A stretch of 64,000 bases of DNA from Tubiluchus corallicola (lineage: Eukaryota; Priapulida; Priapulimorpha; Priapulimorphida; Tubiluchidae): contig JAQGDQ010000115.1 of the NCBI GenBank assembly GCA_030141605.1, forward strand, positions 466,501 through 530,500, read 5' to 3'. A program made the translations under genes and the position numbers. Positions 12,935-28,004 of this stretch are shown piece after piece. A model generated the notes under the pieces. It did not search any database. It saw nothing but the letters and a program-made list of their open reading frames with translations, and was not told the origin of the DNA. Within the stretch, counting starts at the first letter, position 1, and each line of letters starts with the position of its first letter.

Positions 12935-13127
12935 GCGTATCAGAAACTGTGATAGATTTGGTGTTGGGACTGATGATCTGCACACTAGAGCCCTATGATG
13001 TGACTGCTGCTGGAACAACAAAAGAACTGATGGCATATATTACCCGGGATACTGGATACTGGACATTGGACAGCTGTGACCAGCATCGCAATCACATAGC
13101 ATCAATTATTGTAAAATGTGGCAGGAG
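12935..13127 (+). CDS. Candidate internal coding exon, unidentified protein
   Basis: A 193 nt open segment is bounded on the left by a textbook acceptor (pyrimidine-rich ttttgttatttttcag) and on the right by a possible donor (ggag|gtgaaa). Translation gives about 64 residues with balanced, protein-like composition (for example YITRDTGYWTLDSCDQHRN), unlike the hydrophobic or Lys/Asn-rich frames of AT-rich junk. I do not recognise the family. No flanking exon of the same gene is apparent within several kb, so it could be an exon of a gene with long introns, a relic, or chance. The donor sequence is not strong. Confidence 0.3.
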
Positions 13128-13483
13128 GTGAAATTTGTTAATAAAAAATTCGACTATGAGTAAAATTATGTTGTTTAACAGTTTAGATGCATGTTAGTAC
13201 TGACTTGTTTGTAAACATGAACAAACCTGGTTTAAAACTAGACTGATACTCATTACAGATAGTAATGCAACTGCGTGTAACTAACATATATAACTGTGTT
13301 TCTCCTTAGTATCTTAAGAAATCATAAAAAAGGAATGAAACCATCAGTTGTGAGTTTATTCCATCTAATCATAACCTTGTATGCAGAATTATAAATAATT
13401 AATGAAATACCTAATAATTTGTAAGAACCAGAAATATAGCAGTAGAAATGTAATACAAGCGCAACAGGATTGTTGCAAGTTAC
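13128..13483. other. Non-coding stretch
   Basis: If 12935-13127 is an exon this would be its following intron; otherwise nothing is seen. Confidence 0.4.
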
Positions 13484-13537
13484 AGGTCAAAGGTCAACAT
13501 GTCCGTGAGTGTTGCAAGACCTAATGTTCAAAGTTCA
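13484..13537 (+). promoter_or_regulatory. Two DR1 nuclear-receptor-type elements
   Basis: AGGTCA-A-AGGTCA at 13484-13496 is a perfect direct repeat with a one-base spacer. TGTTCA-A-AGTTCA at 13525-13537 is a weaker DR1 in the same orientation, 41 bp on. DR1 is bound by RXR, HNF4 and COUP-TF type receptors, families present widely in animals. That it functions here is inference. Confidence 0.4.
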
Positions 13538-17649
<4,112 letters not shown>

Positions 17650-17830
17650 CTGAACACTGGGATGACAATGAATGCGATGAAAATGATGATGATTATGATG
17701 ATGATGATGGTGATGCGACAATGATATAATGATGATGATGACGACGATGGCAAAGCTTAATATTATTACAGTGTTAATAATACGATTGTGATGGCGTTGA
17801 CGACAATGATGAGTCGTTGATGATGATAAC
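17650..17830. repeat. Degenerate (GAT)n repeat
   Basis: Clusters of gatgatgat, with gacgacgat variants, broken by unique sequence. Confidence 0.8.
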
Positions 17831-20800
17831 TTCATAAAGCTTTTGCTTTTTAGAGACTTGTGAGGTCTTTCTTTGAAAGCGCTGAATGCTGCAGGGCTGC
17901 AGGCTGCTTCCACCTTTATTGGTCATTGAATCAAATAAAAAAGCGTTCAGAATTAGGTTAGTCTATCAAGGAAGGTATTTGAAATGATTGTAACTCCAGT
18001 TCTTTGTTCACCGACCTGCAGCTGCTAGTGAATGAAGCTAAAAAATCGTTCGTTGCACACACAAAGCTCTGCAATTCTGTTAGTATTATTGTCCCATGGC
18101 GCTCATGTCTACAACATTCATCGACTTCCGGTTCCTGTCTGAAAAGCATTTAACTTCCGGTTTGAAGGCAGCTGCACAGAATTTTGAAAATAACGTCTGA
18201 TTAGTATTTGATTAATTCTGAGAATTAAGACCACGTAGGAGTGTTTCTTTCTTTGTAATGCGGCTTTGAATGAAGAAATCTTCCTCTCTAGTGAATTTTG
18301 ATATAATTAAGTTTAGTTAGGTATTTTATTTTAACTAAAATATTCATTGTAAGTTTTCATTGCATTTCATTAGCTATATGACTTTAAGTGCGTACTAAAT
18401 TGTGACTGACTGGCTGACCGACCGACTGACTAACTGATTGCACAAGAACGTCGGCTGACATATAATGAAGTTGTGTTATAATGGAATTAGCCAATGACTA
18501 AAACGAAGGAACAGGTAAGCAAATGAGTGAACGAGACCGAGCACGCGAAAAACATACAAGTGATGGAATGAACACGTGCAAAGGTGAATGGGAGGAGGGA
18601 CTGATTGGCAAACGAACAAATGAAGGTGTAATAGATGAATGAAATGAATGAATGAAGAAATTAACACCCACGTAAGCAAATGAACAAACAAACAAACGGA
18701 TCAGTTAATGAACAAATCAATTAAGTCTGGATAAAAGGTTTCTGTTTTTAAATTCCTAAAGAAGCTGACTGGACAAACAAAAAATTAAAGAATAATCTCA
18801 GCACCAAAACCGCTTTGTTCTCTAATTTCTTAACAATAACCTCTAATAGTACTCGTTATAGGCTCTAATAGTGATTGTTAACGCACGATTCATTACTGTA
18901 AACCTACTCTTCTTTAAGATAATTATTAACTCTTTGTTCTGTCGTGTGACAACGCTTTAAAAATTTTTCTGCTCGTCTTGAAGTCTGGCGTATTTCTTTG
19001 TTTTGGTTTATTCAAATTCACCACACGCGCCGCGCGGTTTTTGGAAAAGACGTAATTATAACGTTGAATGTGAGACGCGCAACAATGATTTCGGCGGCAG
19101 TTTGAACTAGCTAGTGGCACGTGGCTGACGCCGTTGTTGTACGCTTAATAAATCAAGAAACAGATCCCACGTGGGTAAATCTAAGCACGGGTGCCGAGGG
19201 GCGCGCTTCTGTCGGTTTTTGCAGTTTGCATTGGTGCCCTTCTTTCGATTCTTCAAACATTTCGTGCAGTTTTGTCAGAGGCCTAGTTATAGTTGTAAAA
19301 CTGACGCAAAGAAGAGTCTTTGTATTTTTATGCCTTTTAAACTTTAAAAATAAGCATAATTTCAAATGAAACAAATGATACAAACGAAATCGCGCATGTT
19401 ATAAGTTGGAAATCTGCGGAATGATGGTTATCATACATCAATCTTGAACGGCTGAAGCGCTACCATTGGTGGTGACAGATGGAGAGAAAATTTGGGTCTT
19501 TGGTTAACTGACTAGAACGTGGACGCAGCTACATCACAGTTTCGCTTGTAGTTGTACCTCCGATGCTACTGGAGGTCGAATTACAAATTAGCGTGTCCCG
19601 GATCTAACGGTTCTAACACTCAAGAAAGTAAGTTCTTAGAGCACAAGCATGAGTTATGGAATATTGGGGTTTCAACCTATCAACGTTAGGGATTGAAAGC
19701 TCGACGAGAACTCAGCCAAGAAGATTTTAGTTCCCATAACCCAACACTAATCTGGTACTTCAGCTAAAAAGCTTTGTCATTATTTACAACTAACTACGCA
19801 TTTTTTCTTTCACATTGCTTTGCAGTTTTTGATGCAATGAGGTTTGGAAAATCAAAGCCTCCTGCAATCTACCTGCCGCGTCACACAGCCTGGTCTTATA
19901 AAAGCAGCGAACCTTTCAAAGCAGCTGCTCACAACATAACTTTATAATAGTAAATGACGTCTGAACACCTGTCTAACGCTTTGTGCCGTGAAAGTTCATA
20001 ACTGCTGGCAATTTTTGCAATGAAATTCGGAGCACAAAGGTTTGGCGGGAATCTCGGTTTTCCAGCACCATAGGCTTTGTCCGCGTATAACGTTTTTCTT
20101 TTTGTAGTTTTGCTCTGAAGCGGTCGAGGAAAATTGTGTCAAACATCTAGCAAGATAAAAACCAATCCAAGGCTGTCTGCGGCTTTTCGTATTCCTGATT
20201 TTGCCCGGAGAAGCAACTGGAAAACATTTCGAATCCTTCATTTTATGATTCACACATGAACTTATATTTTCTCAGCCTAGGAGATAAATTTACTCAACTA
20301 TTTAGATACAGTAATGTATTTTTAATTTTGATTTTTGGCTGTGTGTTCATTGTATGTACGCATGCATGTAAATGAAAGTGCGTATGTTTTAAAAGTTGTT
20401 ATGACATTTTTAAATTGGCAATTAGTACCAAATTTAGACCAGAAAGATATCTTGGAAGATCCAAAATTTGGGTTTCAACTTAACTTTTACTAAAAAGTCT
20501 CAACTGTCGTTTGACCTTACAATTTGCAATGTACACAATTGTAAACTTGGGGCTCTTAGGTGTAGGGTATATAATACACAATATCTGAGTTTTATACATA
20601 CCAAAACCATGACAAACAAAGGCTATGGTACCATACTATACTCAAAACGCGCCGAGAACTTCGACATGCAAAATAAACTTAACATATTAAAAGACAAACT
20701 GCTTTATTTTCTTAACGATTTCAAAGCACGAAATGGTACATCTTCCTGGTTGGAAAAACTGAATCAGAGTTCATCTGTTTGAGAATTACTATAACATTGT

Positions 20801-21659
20801 CCGATGGTATCAGTAGGGCTTTGTGTACGTAACCCTTGTTTGTGCAAGCAAAAAATCTTTCAATGAAAAGGGCCTCTGCGTAGGCTAAGTTTCTTCATCC
20901 TCCGTTTAATTCGCCGACGATTTTAATGTCCTTTAAATGAGCGACCTGAACTACAGTCTTTAACAATACACGGGATGCTTTTTCTGCTGGATAAAAATAT
21001 ATTCACAGCTAAAGAAAACATGCCGCTCAACTTCCATCAGACGTGTCCAAAATTTTTATAAACCAGAATCGTTCAAACAAGGACCTTTTCCGAGCCAGCA
21101 GGCCTCATTTCAAACGTGTGAAACTTTGCTATAACAAAGGTTCCTGTTGGTGAAAAAACTTCGGACGCTCTCAAAGAATAACATGCACCACATAACAGTG
21201 TCACTGAAACAGTTCTAATATTTATACACGGCGCGTAGTGTCAAATTTTAATATTAACGTTTCACAATTTATAAAAAAGAGGCAGTTAGTCCTGAATAAA
21301 ACTGAAAAAATCCCGTTCAGATGTTATGTATTTGACTTGAAATTCATTACTGAATTCAGATTTCATCGTGCTAACTCAATCAGTTATTCGGCAGGCTTAG
21401 TGTTGCTTAACTTGAGGCTCAATCTGACTCTTTGAACGCATAATCAATATTTGTAATATAATAGTCCAGTCTTTTAATAGTCCAACAGACCTTTCTGTTA
21501 CCTTGAGCTGTTTAGTACTTTATAAGTTTATATATGATCAGATCTATGCACGCCAAATATGTGCAAATCAATTGATCAACATTGTAGCGAAAGATTTTTG
21601 TTCAAATCGGCCGGACACGGCCACTACCCAAGATAAGAGTACAATTTGAAATCGAAAAT
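17831..21659. other. Non-coding stretch with simple repeats
   Basis: Contains GACT/GACC tetranucleotides at 18402-18440 and GAAT/AAAC repeats at 18500-18720. A slightly GC-richer patch at 19020-19240 contains cgcgccgcgcgg, CACGTGGCT (19118-19126) and cccacgtggg (19167-19176), which could be a promoter, but no gene is seen. A 104-codon open frame ending at 20782 is not recognisable. Confidence 0.45.
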
Positions 21660-21905
21660 ATGCGTAATCAGCAGCGTAAAAGATTGACAGAGTACAAAAA
21701 CAGAATGCCTGCAACTTTGACAGTTATAGGAAGTATTTGCCTTGATGTTTTTCTTGAAGAAAGTGTTGCTGCAGTTAACAGGCTAGTAGTTTCTGGCAAA
21801 ATACCCCAAAGATAAGAGGTCCCATGGAAGAAACTGTAGTTTTTAGTAGCTGCTCTGCATTTTGGAATATCAAGGCTGAAAATTTGAGGGAAGATGCAAA
21901 ACAAG
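21660..21905 (-). mobile_element. Decayed 3' end of a LINE ORF2, minus strand
   Basis: Minus-strand translation from about 21904 gives SFFHGTSYLWGILPETTSLL, matching the LINE C-terminal pattern (S-F-F-x-R, x-L-W-N-x-L-P). The expected F-x-K-K-N-I-K segment then appears in a different frame at about 21750, showing a frameshift. The usual Asn after Trp is replaced by Gly. It is a dead, 5'-truncated copy. Its residues differ from the fragments at 5736 and 62088, so it belongs to a different subfamily. Confidence 0.65.
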
Positions 21906-24900
21906 TATTACGACAAATCTGTGTTTGTTTAAGTTTAAAAACCAATAACGAGAAATACTGATAGCATGTTCCGTTAAAATAGCGATAAAAAGAAGGTCAA
22001 AGTGGTATAAGGAGAGGGTTAAGAGAGGAAAAATGCCCTTCGAAAACAACTCACAATTTACTACTCTTAAACTGTGATAATATAGGTCTAACAGACAGCG
22101 TATACCACCTCTTTAGCCATATGATCCATGTACATCAAATATATTTTAACCCACGTTTTGTGCAAGTTCTTTATTGCTGTTTGTCAATCATTTGATTCCA
22201 TTCTGTTCTTGTGGTTGCTCTCAAATTGTTCGATCCCTGCCTTGTCTGGAAGGGCTTTTATACCTCCCAATCAAAATTTGTATACATTTAGCGAAGCTTT
22301 AAGGTATATAGATTGCATAATACATTTTATACAGAGTAAATAGTATTGAGTTTATTTCAATATTGTACGTAATACTTGCTCGCGTTAACGTGTACGAAAT
22401 TGCTATTTGATTAATATAATTACTTCCCATAATGACACAGTGGCCCTGATACGGTTATAGTGTTACCACATTACAGTGTAGTTACAATTCCCTGGTTAAT
22501 ACTCTGCACTCACAGCAATTTCCAGTGAAGTCGTAAATTCGTCGAGTAATATAATTTTCATATAATATTTCCTTCAAACTTGCCTAATTAGAACCGACGG
22601 CGCAATTTTTAAATTTGCGGCTGCGCCAGAATGGCAAGACCGTAGATAATATTACTACGTACTGGCAAGAGTAGCCTGCCATTACTTTATTATGGAATAA
22701 AAAAGCGCTCTGGAGGAACTGAGTGTATAATACTAAAGTAAGAACATATAATTCGCGTGCATTTTGTAAAATATGTGGATCTAATAAAGCCGAAGACTCG
22801 AAGTTAAAGACTGGGCTAGTTTAAAAAGAGAACAAGAAAAAAAAAACAACGAAAAAAAGAAAAAAGGGCGAAAAAAGTAAGGAATAATAGTAAAAAGAAT
22901 TGGACGTCAGACAAAACAGACGTTTATTAACATAATAATAAAGGTGATGATAATAAATTTTACAGCAAGTAAAATGAAAAATTGCTTAAATTATTATTAA
23001 AATTTGAACCCTTTTGATTATAGTTACTTTATTTTTTATGAACATGAGATTTCATTCTGAAAACGCGCAATTTTGCGTGGTGATGTCTTTATTATTATTC
23101 TGACAATCAAGATGACTTAGTAGAACTATAGTGAAAAGTTAAACATTGAAGGAATAAAAAAGAAAAAGGATGATCAAGAAAGAACGAGAAGGAACAAATC
23201 TATAATGCCTTATAAGCGTGCAATGACTAACTCCAAGGGTTAGTGAGATGAAATAGTTTTAATGAGATAAATGAAAAAAATGAGGAAAAGGAGAACAAAA
23301 AAAAGAGAAAAGAAAGTGACGACGGAAAGTAAAATAAGAAAACCAAAAAAGGGAGAAAACACTAAAAGTACGTGTAATCATTGACCATTTTTTATGTGCA
23401 TTTTACACTGCGTCTGACTAAGTTGACCACGACATAAGTTTTTGTCTTTTACCTCTTCTGTGCTCTAATTGCTGATGCAAGTCCACATCATGTTAGCCGA
23501 CAATATTACATCCTGCCTTTGAACTTTGATACACATTTAGTCTAGAACCTAAAACAAAGTTAAACCTATAGGCGGTGTTAGAAGCGTGTAATTTGATTTT
23601 AACTGTGCCATACTAGAGCTAAATGAGCTCGACCCGCATTGCAGTATGACTCATGGGGCCGTTGCATTGATTGATACTAATTACTCTAATTGGTTGAAGC
23701 TTATACACCTGCAGTTGCTTGTGAACCTTTTCTAATGCCCGAATGAAACTGTTCGTACGCACTTGTAACGATTTTTTCGAACGTTGATATACAGCAGCGG
23801 AAAATGGCTGGAAACAACTTTGATGACCAGTCTTCACAAATTGTACTTCATCTGTCGAGTTAAATTTATATAATCGTTTCAAGTTTATTTAACCAGTGTA
23901 ATTCAAACTTTCTTACAGTTAGTATTAATGAATTAAACATTAAATGTTAACCAAAATAAAACTGTTTTTGATATAACATTGAAAACGTGAAATAAAATAA
24001 ATAAATAATAACACAGGAATTGTATGATCAAACCTATATATATATATATATATAAACGAATTTTATAGAGAATTTTCTTTACAAATCAGTCATTTCTAAT
24101 TCTCTGGAAAATGAGTTGCATCATTTCGAAATAAGGACAAAATTAAATTAGAAATAACTTATAAAATAATAAATCGTTATCCTTTTTAGAGAATTTGTCA
24201 GAAAGGGGGTTTTTCTGACGTAATACATGCTATAAGTTGTGCCGTTACCTTTGATTTACTCTGACATCATTCGTTCGTACATTCTCTCGTTCGTTCGTTT
24301 ATTCATTCATTTATTTACTTACTCGTTCGTTAATTAGTTCATTCTTTCTCTTACTTATCTATTCATTCATTTAAAGATGGTAACGGTTTCAAATAAGCAA
24401 CCTTGCAATCTTTTGACAACAACAGCCCTTACTATTTCGGTCTTGTAGTTCTTGTAAGTCGCGTACAGTGAGAACCATAAGTGGCTTTGGAAATCAGGCC
24501 TCATTTTTAACAATCAATTCATTGCTACAAACTTATATTGAAATAATAATGGCACATCAAACAAATTTGTTTCTAGTTTGACAGGAAAATGTTTTATGTA
24601 TCGGTAGGAGTGAAAAGTGTTTGTATTTCTTATAATATTCGAGGAAGGATTCAAATTAAAAAAGACGGAACACAAGTCTTTGCTCGCGAAACGCTTGTGC
24701 CACAAATAAATCCTCGTGAAAAATGGAAACCTCTAGTAGGAGTACCAAACCCACAAACTAATGCGCCTTCCAGGATTTTAGTTTATCATTTTTTATATAA
24801 ATAATTAGCACAAAATCAATGATAGCTCACTTTTTTCAGTTGATTCATAGCAGAGAAAGAAATGGAGCTGGGTCAGGAGGTCATGGTTGGTGGGTCATTT

Positions 24901-25849
24901 TGGAATTTCAGCTTTCTGGCGGGTCACAGGATGTGGATATGACCAAAGTGACCATGGTAAAAACGTTATGGTCATATTTTTTAAAAAAAATAAAACTATA
25001 GAATCACAAAATAACTCGCTATAGAAAACCACGTTTGATATTAAGATTACAGTTTCTAAAAGTCGCTTTTGCAGAAAGTAGTAAAGAATTACAGGACTAT
25101 GGGATCAGCATGACAAAGAATGATTTAAAGTGAAATGAGTGTGTAAACAAAAGCGTTCTAATAACGACAAATTTCCTTTGCCTGACTGGGGGCATTTACA
25201 GAGTAGTTTTGGTACTTCCCATGCTACTGAAATCTACGAGACTTGAAATACTCATTTGACGGTGAATCCATCATAGTGCAACTGCACGTAGCATACATAT
25301 ATTCTATAGTCATTTAGTTTGATAGTATGCCGTGTAGGTTTATCGCTACAATTGCGTTACAACTTAAGTACTTTGTTCCATGAAATCCTCTATATTCAAG
25401 CAATACATGTGCATATTGTTTACAAAATTGCAGTTTTTCAAAAACTAAGCCTGTGGTTTACTGCAGAGTGAATTAAGTGCGTCAAAATATGGGTCGGCCC
25501 TGCCCAGGCACGGGTCACTTTATTGCTGGTGGGTCGTGGGTGTAGGTCAAGTTGAGTCTAGGTCATAGTATTGTTGACCAACTTCCAGCTCTGGTTCAGA
25601 ATTCTAAACATCAGTTTAAAAATGCTCTTTTTTCATATTATATATAATATAACTTGGGTCGTGGGTAACAAAATAGCAAATTTGGGGGTCTCTGACTTTG
25701 ACTCTGACTACAGCAATTGTCCAGCAATTTCCTACTGAATACTGTAACTAAATTCAATTTTAGTTTTGAATTAATTCTACATCCAAGAAAGTTGCTGAAG
25801 GTAAGTCAAGAACAGTATGTACACCTTTGACCTTCCTCCTTGCAAGTGT
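21906..25849. other. Non-coding stretch with purine-rich tracts
   Basis: Purine-rich, A-dominated tracts lie at 22820-22900 and 23150-23370. There is an (AT)n run at 24034-24054 and TTCA/TTCG tetranucleotides at 24270-24370. Several GGTCA half-sites lie at 24870-24960 and 25490-25570. No gene is recognised. Confidence 0.5.
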
Positions 25850-26110
25850 TAAGGTTGCAGGTACTAAGTTGCGGGCAATGAGGTCGTGGATGTTAAGATT
25901 GCAGGTTTTGAGGTTGGGTGGTATTTGAGGTTGTGGATGTTGAGGTTGTGGTGCTGGGGTTGCGGATGTTGAGGTTGTGGGCGATGAGGTTACGAGTGCT
26001 GAATTTGTGGGTGTTGAGGTTTGGGGAATGATTGAGGTTGCAGGCCTGAGCTTGTGAATGTGCGTGTTGAGGTTGTGGTTGCCGAGGGTGTGGGTGCTAA
26101 GGGTGTGGGT
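25850..26110. repeat. Degenerate 15 bp minisatellite
   Basis: About 15 or more imperfect copies of a 15 bp unit close to gttgaggttgtggat. The clearest period-15 array runs from about 25925 to 26010; the flanks are more diverged. Because 15 is a multiple of 3, a 168-codon minus-strand ORF (Pro/Gln/Thr/Ser-rich) crosses it. I regard that ORF as a consequence of the repeat. Confidence 0.8.
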
Positions 26111-27499
26111 TATCAAGATCATGGTTGAGTCTGAGATCAAGGGTCTTTTGGTTGGCTTTCCTTTAAGTATGGTTAGTGATTCTTTGACTGGTGGCATCTT
26201 ACAGAGACAGAGTTTGAAGGCAACTGATAAATACAAAATATGCCTAAAAATTTTGTCCACTTTCAATATTTGTAAGGCAGTTTTAGTGCAGTTTTTTTAG
26301 CAGGTTCACAATGAAGTTTAACCTTAACAAATATATCTTTCCTATTCACTTTGTTGACCATAAAAACTAACAGTACGTTTAATCTTCAGCCAAAGAGAAA
26401 GCTTGAATAAAGCAATCGCAAAATACACGCTAGCCCTATTGCTTGCTAATGACCACTTGTTTGCCCTGGATAAGTTTCAACGCATCACTGCCAGAATGCA
26501 AAGTGTTTACCTGCGCGGTTATAGGCTTCAGCGCATGGCTACATCGAAACGCCAAGAGAGTGTTTTTCTGCACTTGCATGGAGAGATTAGTGTCAGTAAA
26601 ACTAAAATCAAAAGTATAAAACATGTACGTTACGGTGTCAAAATTCATGCAGTGTTGCCACAGCTTTGCCAATTCAAAGGTAACATATTATAGTAAACCA
26701 TTTTCCACTAGTTTTGCTCTGATGCTACTTTATAGTAATAAATGTGTTTGCCGTACTTTTCTTATAGTGAACGTAATATTTGCTTCACTTTTTTCGAATT
26801 ATCTTGTTCACCTAATCTATTACATGTACGTTGGTACGTACGTGCATGTACACTGTGCAGGGAACCATGTAACGCAATTATGTTTTAGTTACTATTCTGT
26901 AATTATGTGATAAAGAAGTTGCCGTCATTTTATTCGCAGGTGAAGTGTTGTTGAATCTTATTTTTTACAAACTGTACCTGTTTAAACTTATACGTTTCCA
27001 TATTTTCCATGAATCCCAACCTTTTCTGAGTAATAATTAATTGTGGTGATTTGTTGACGATAACCATAACCGTGGGGCTCTGTTATCGTTACACCATGTT
27101 GGCGATAACAGTAACTCTGTCAGTTGTTTTTGAATAGTTATAAATGGTGGCCAATAATTCGACAGTGCTAACTGATTGCTTGCATCAGTGAAAAATATGT
27201 AACGATAATGATATGTATGGCAGATAATTAAATTTCCATAAAATGAATGAATGAGTGAATGAATGATTAGATAAATGAGTAAGTAAATGAATGCGCAAGC
27301 AAATAATTAAAATGGCAGAATGAACAAAGAAATGTATGAATTAATGAGTTTTTATGAAGATGCATTTTAACGTATTTGCTGTTGAGCTGTGTGGAAATGT
27401 AAACTGTATAGCCAAAAATTTTGTTGTTGCTAGTTTAAGCATATTAAAGCTGTTACAAAGATACTAGAAAATGCTGTTATTAGCGTACTACTGAGACAA
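26111..27499. other. Non-coding stretch upstream of mex3
   Basis: AATG-type tetranucleotides lie at 27240-27300. A 96-codon frame at 26403-26693 has no recognisable domain. Confidence 0.5.
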
Positions 27500-27757
27500 T
27501 ACAACTAAACACCACGTGGCTTGCTAATATCCCAGCCGGGCCTTCTGCGCTAACTAGCCCCGCCTACTAAACTTTCTCGCATCGAATCAGAAGTAGATCA
27601 CGTGTAGGGGATTCATATCAGCCATGACGTCGCAAGAAGTCTTCATAAGCCGTTTGCCGCGCTGCTGAATGGAAACGGTTCTGTGTAACGCATAACTGAA
27701 TCAATTTTTATTTTTGTATTCTATCGTATTTTGTATTCTTGTATTACATTTTCTGTG
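27500..27757 (+). promoter_or_regulatory. mex3 promoter / 5' UTR region
   Basis: Immediately upstream of the mex3 start and richer in G+C than its surroundings. It holds two CACGTG E-boxes (27513-27518 and 27599-27604), a GC-box-like ccccgcc (about 27559) and a CRE-like tgacgtcg (27625-27632). No TATA box is evident. Two very short upstream ORFs, if transcribed, lie back to back: ATG 27624 to TGA 27668, then ATG 27669 to TAA 27695. The transcription start cannot be fixed from sequence alone. Confidence 0.5.
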
Positions 27758-28004
27758 ATGCCTACTAGTCTATACACCGACATGGAACGCTCCGGCGGTG
27801 CATTAGAAGACCAAAGAGCTCTACAAATAGCACTGGAGTTATCTATGCTTGGCTTAGAAACACCGAATCATACGACAAATGAGGATGGCAGTATTGACAA
27901 TGATGGCAACTTTGGTGATGTTAGACCGAGAAAAAGCTCAAATATGACCGAGTGTGTGCCTGTACCTAGTTCGGAACATGTGGCAGAAATAGTTGGTCGC
28001 CAAG
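27758..28004 (+). CDS. mex3: MEX3 RNA-binding E3 ubiquitin ligase, coding exon 1 (residues 1-82 and first base of codon 83)
   Basis: Encodes the N-terminus and the first part of KH1. The start at 27758 is chosen because the first residues ([14 protein letters not shown]) and the following [18 protein letters not shown] and [19 protein letters not shown] segments match the MEX3 family N-terminus in order. The frame is open a little further upstream but has no better ATG. The exon ends caag|gtatct, a good donor, splitting the second Gly codon of the KH1 GRQG loop (residues 80-83). Vertebrate MEX3 genes also have two coding exons divided around this point, as far as I recall. MEX3 proteins bind mRNA 3' UTRs, shuttle between nucleus and cytoplasm, and control translation and decay in germline and stem cells. 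Confidence 0.97.
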
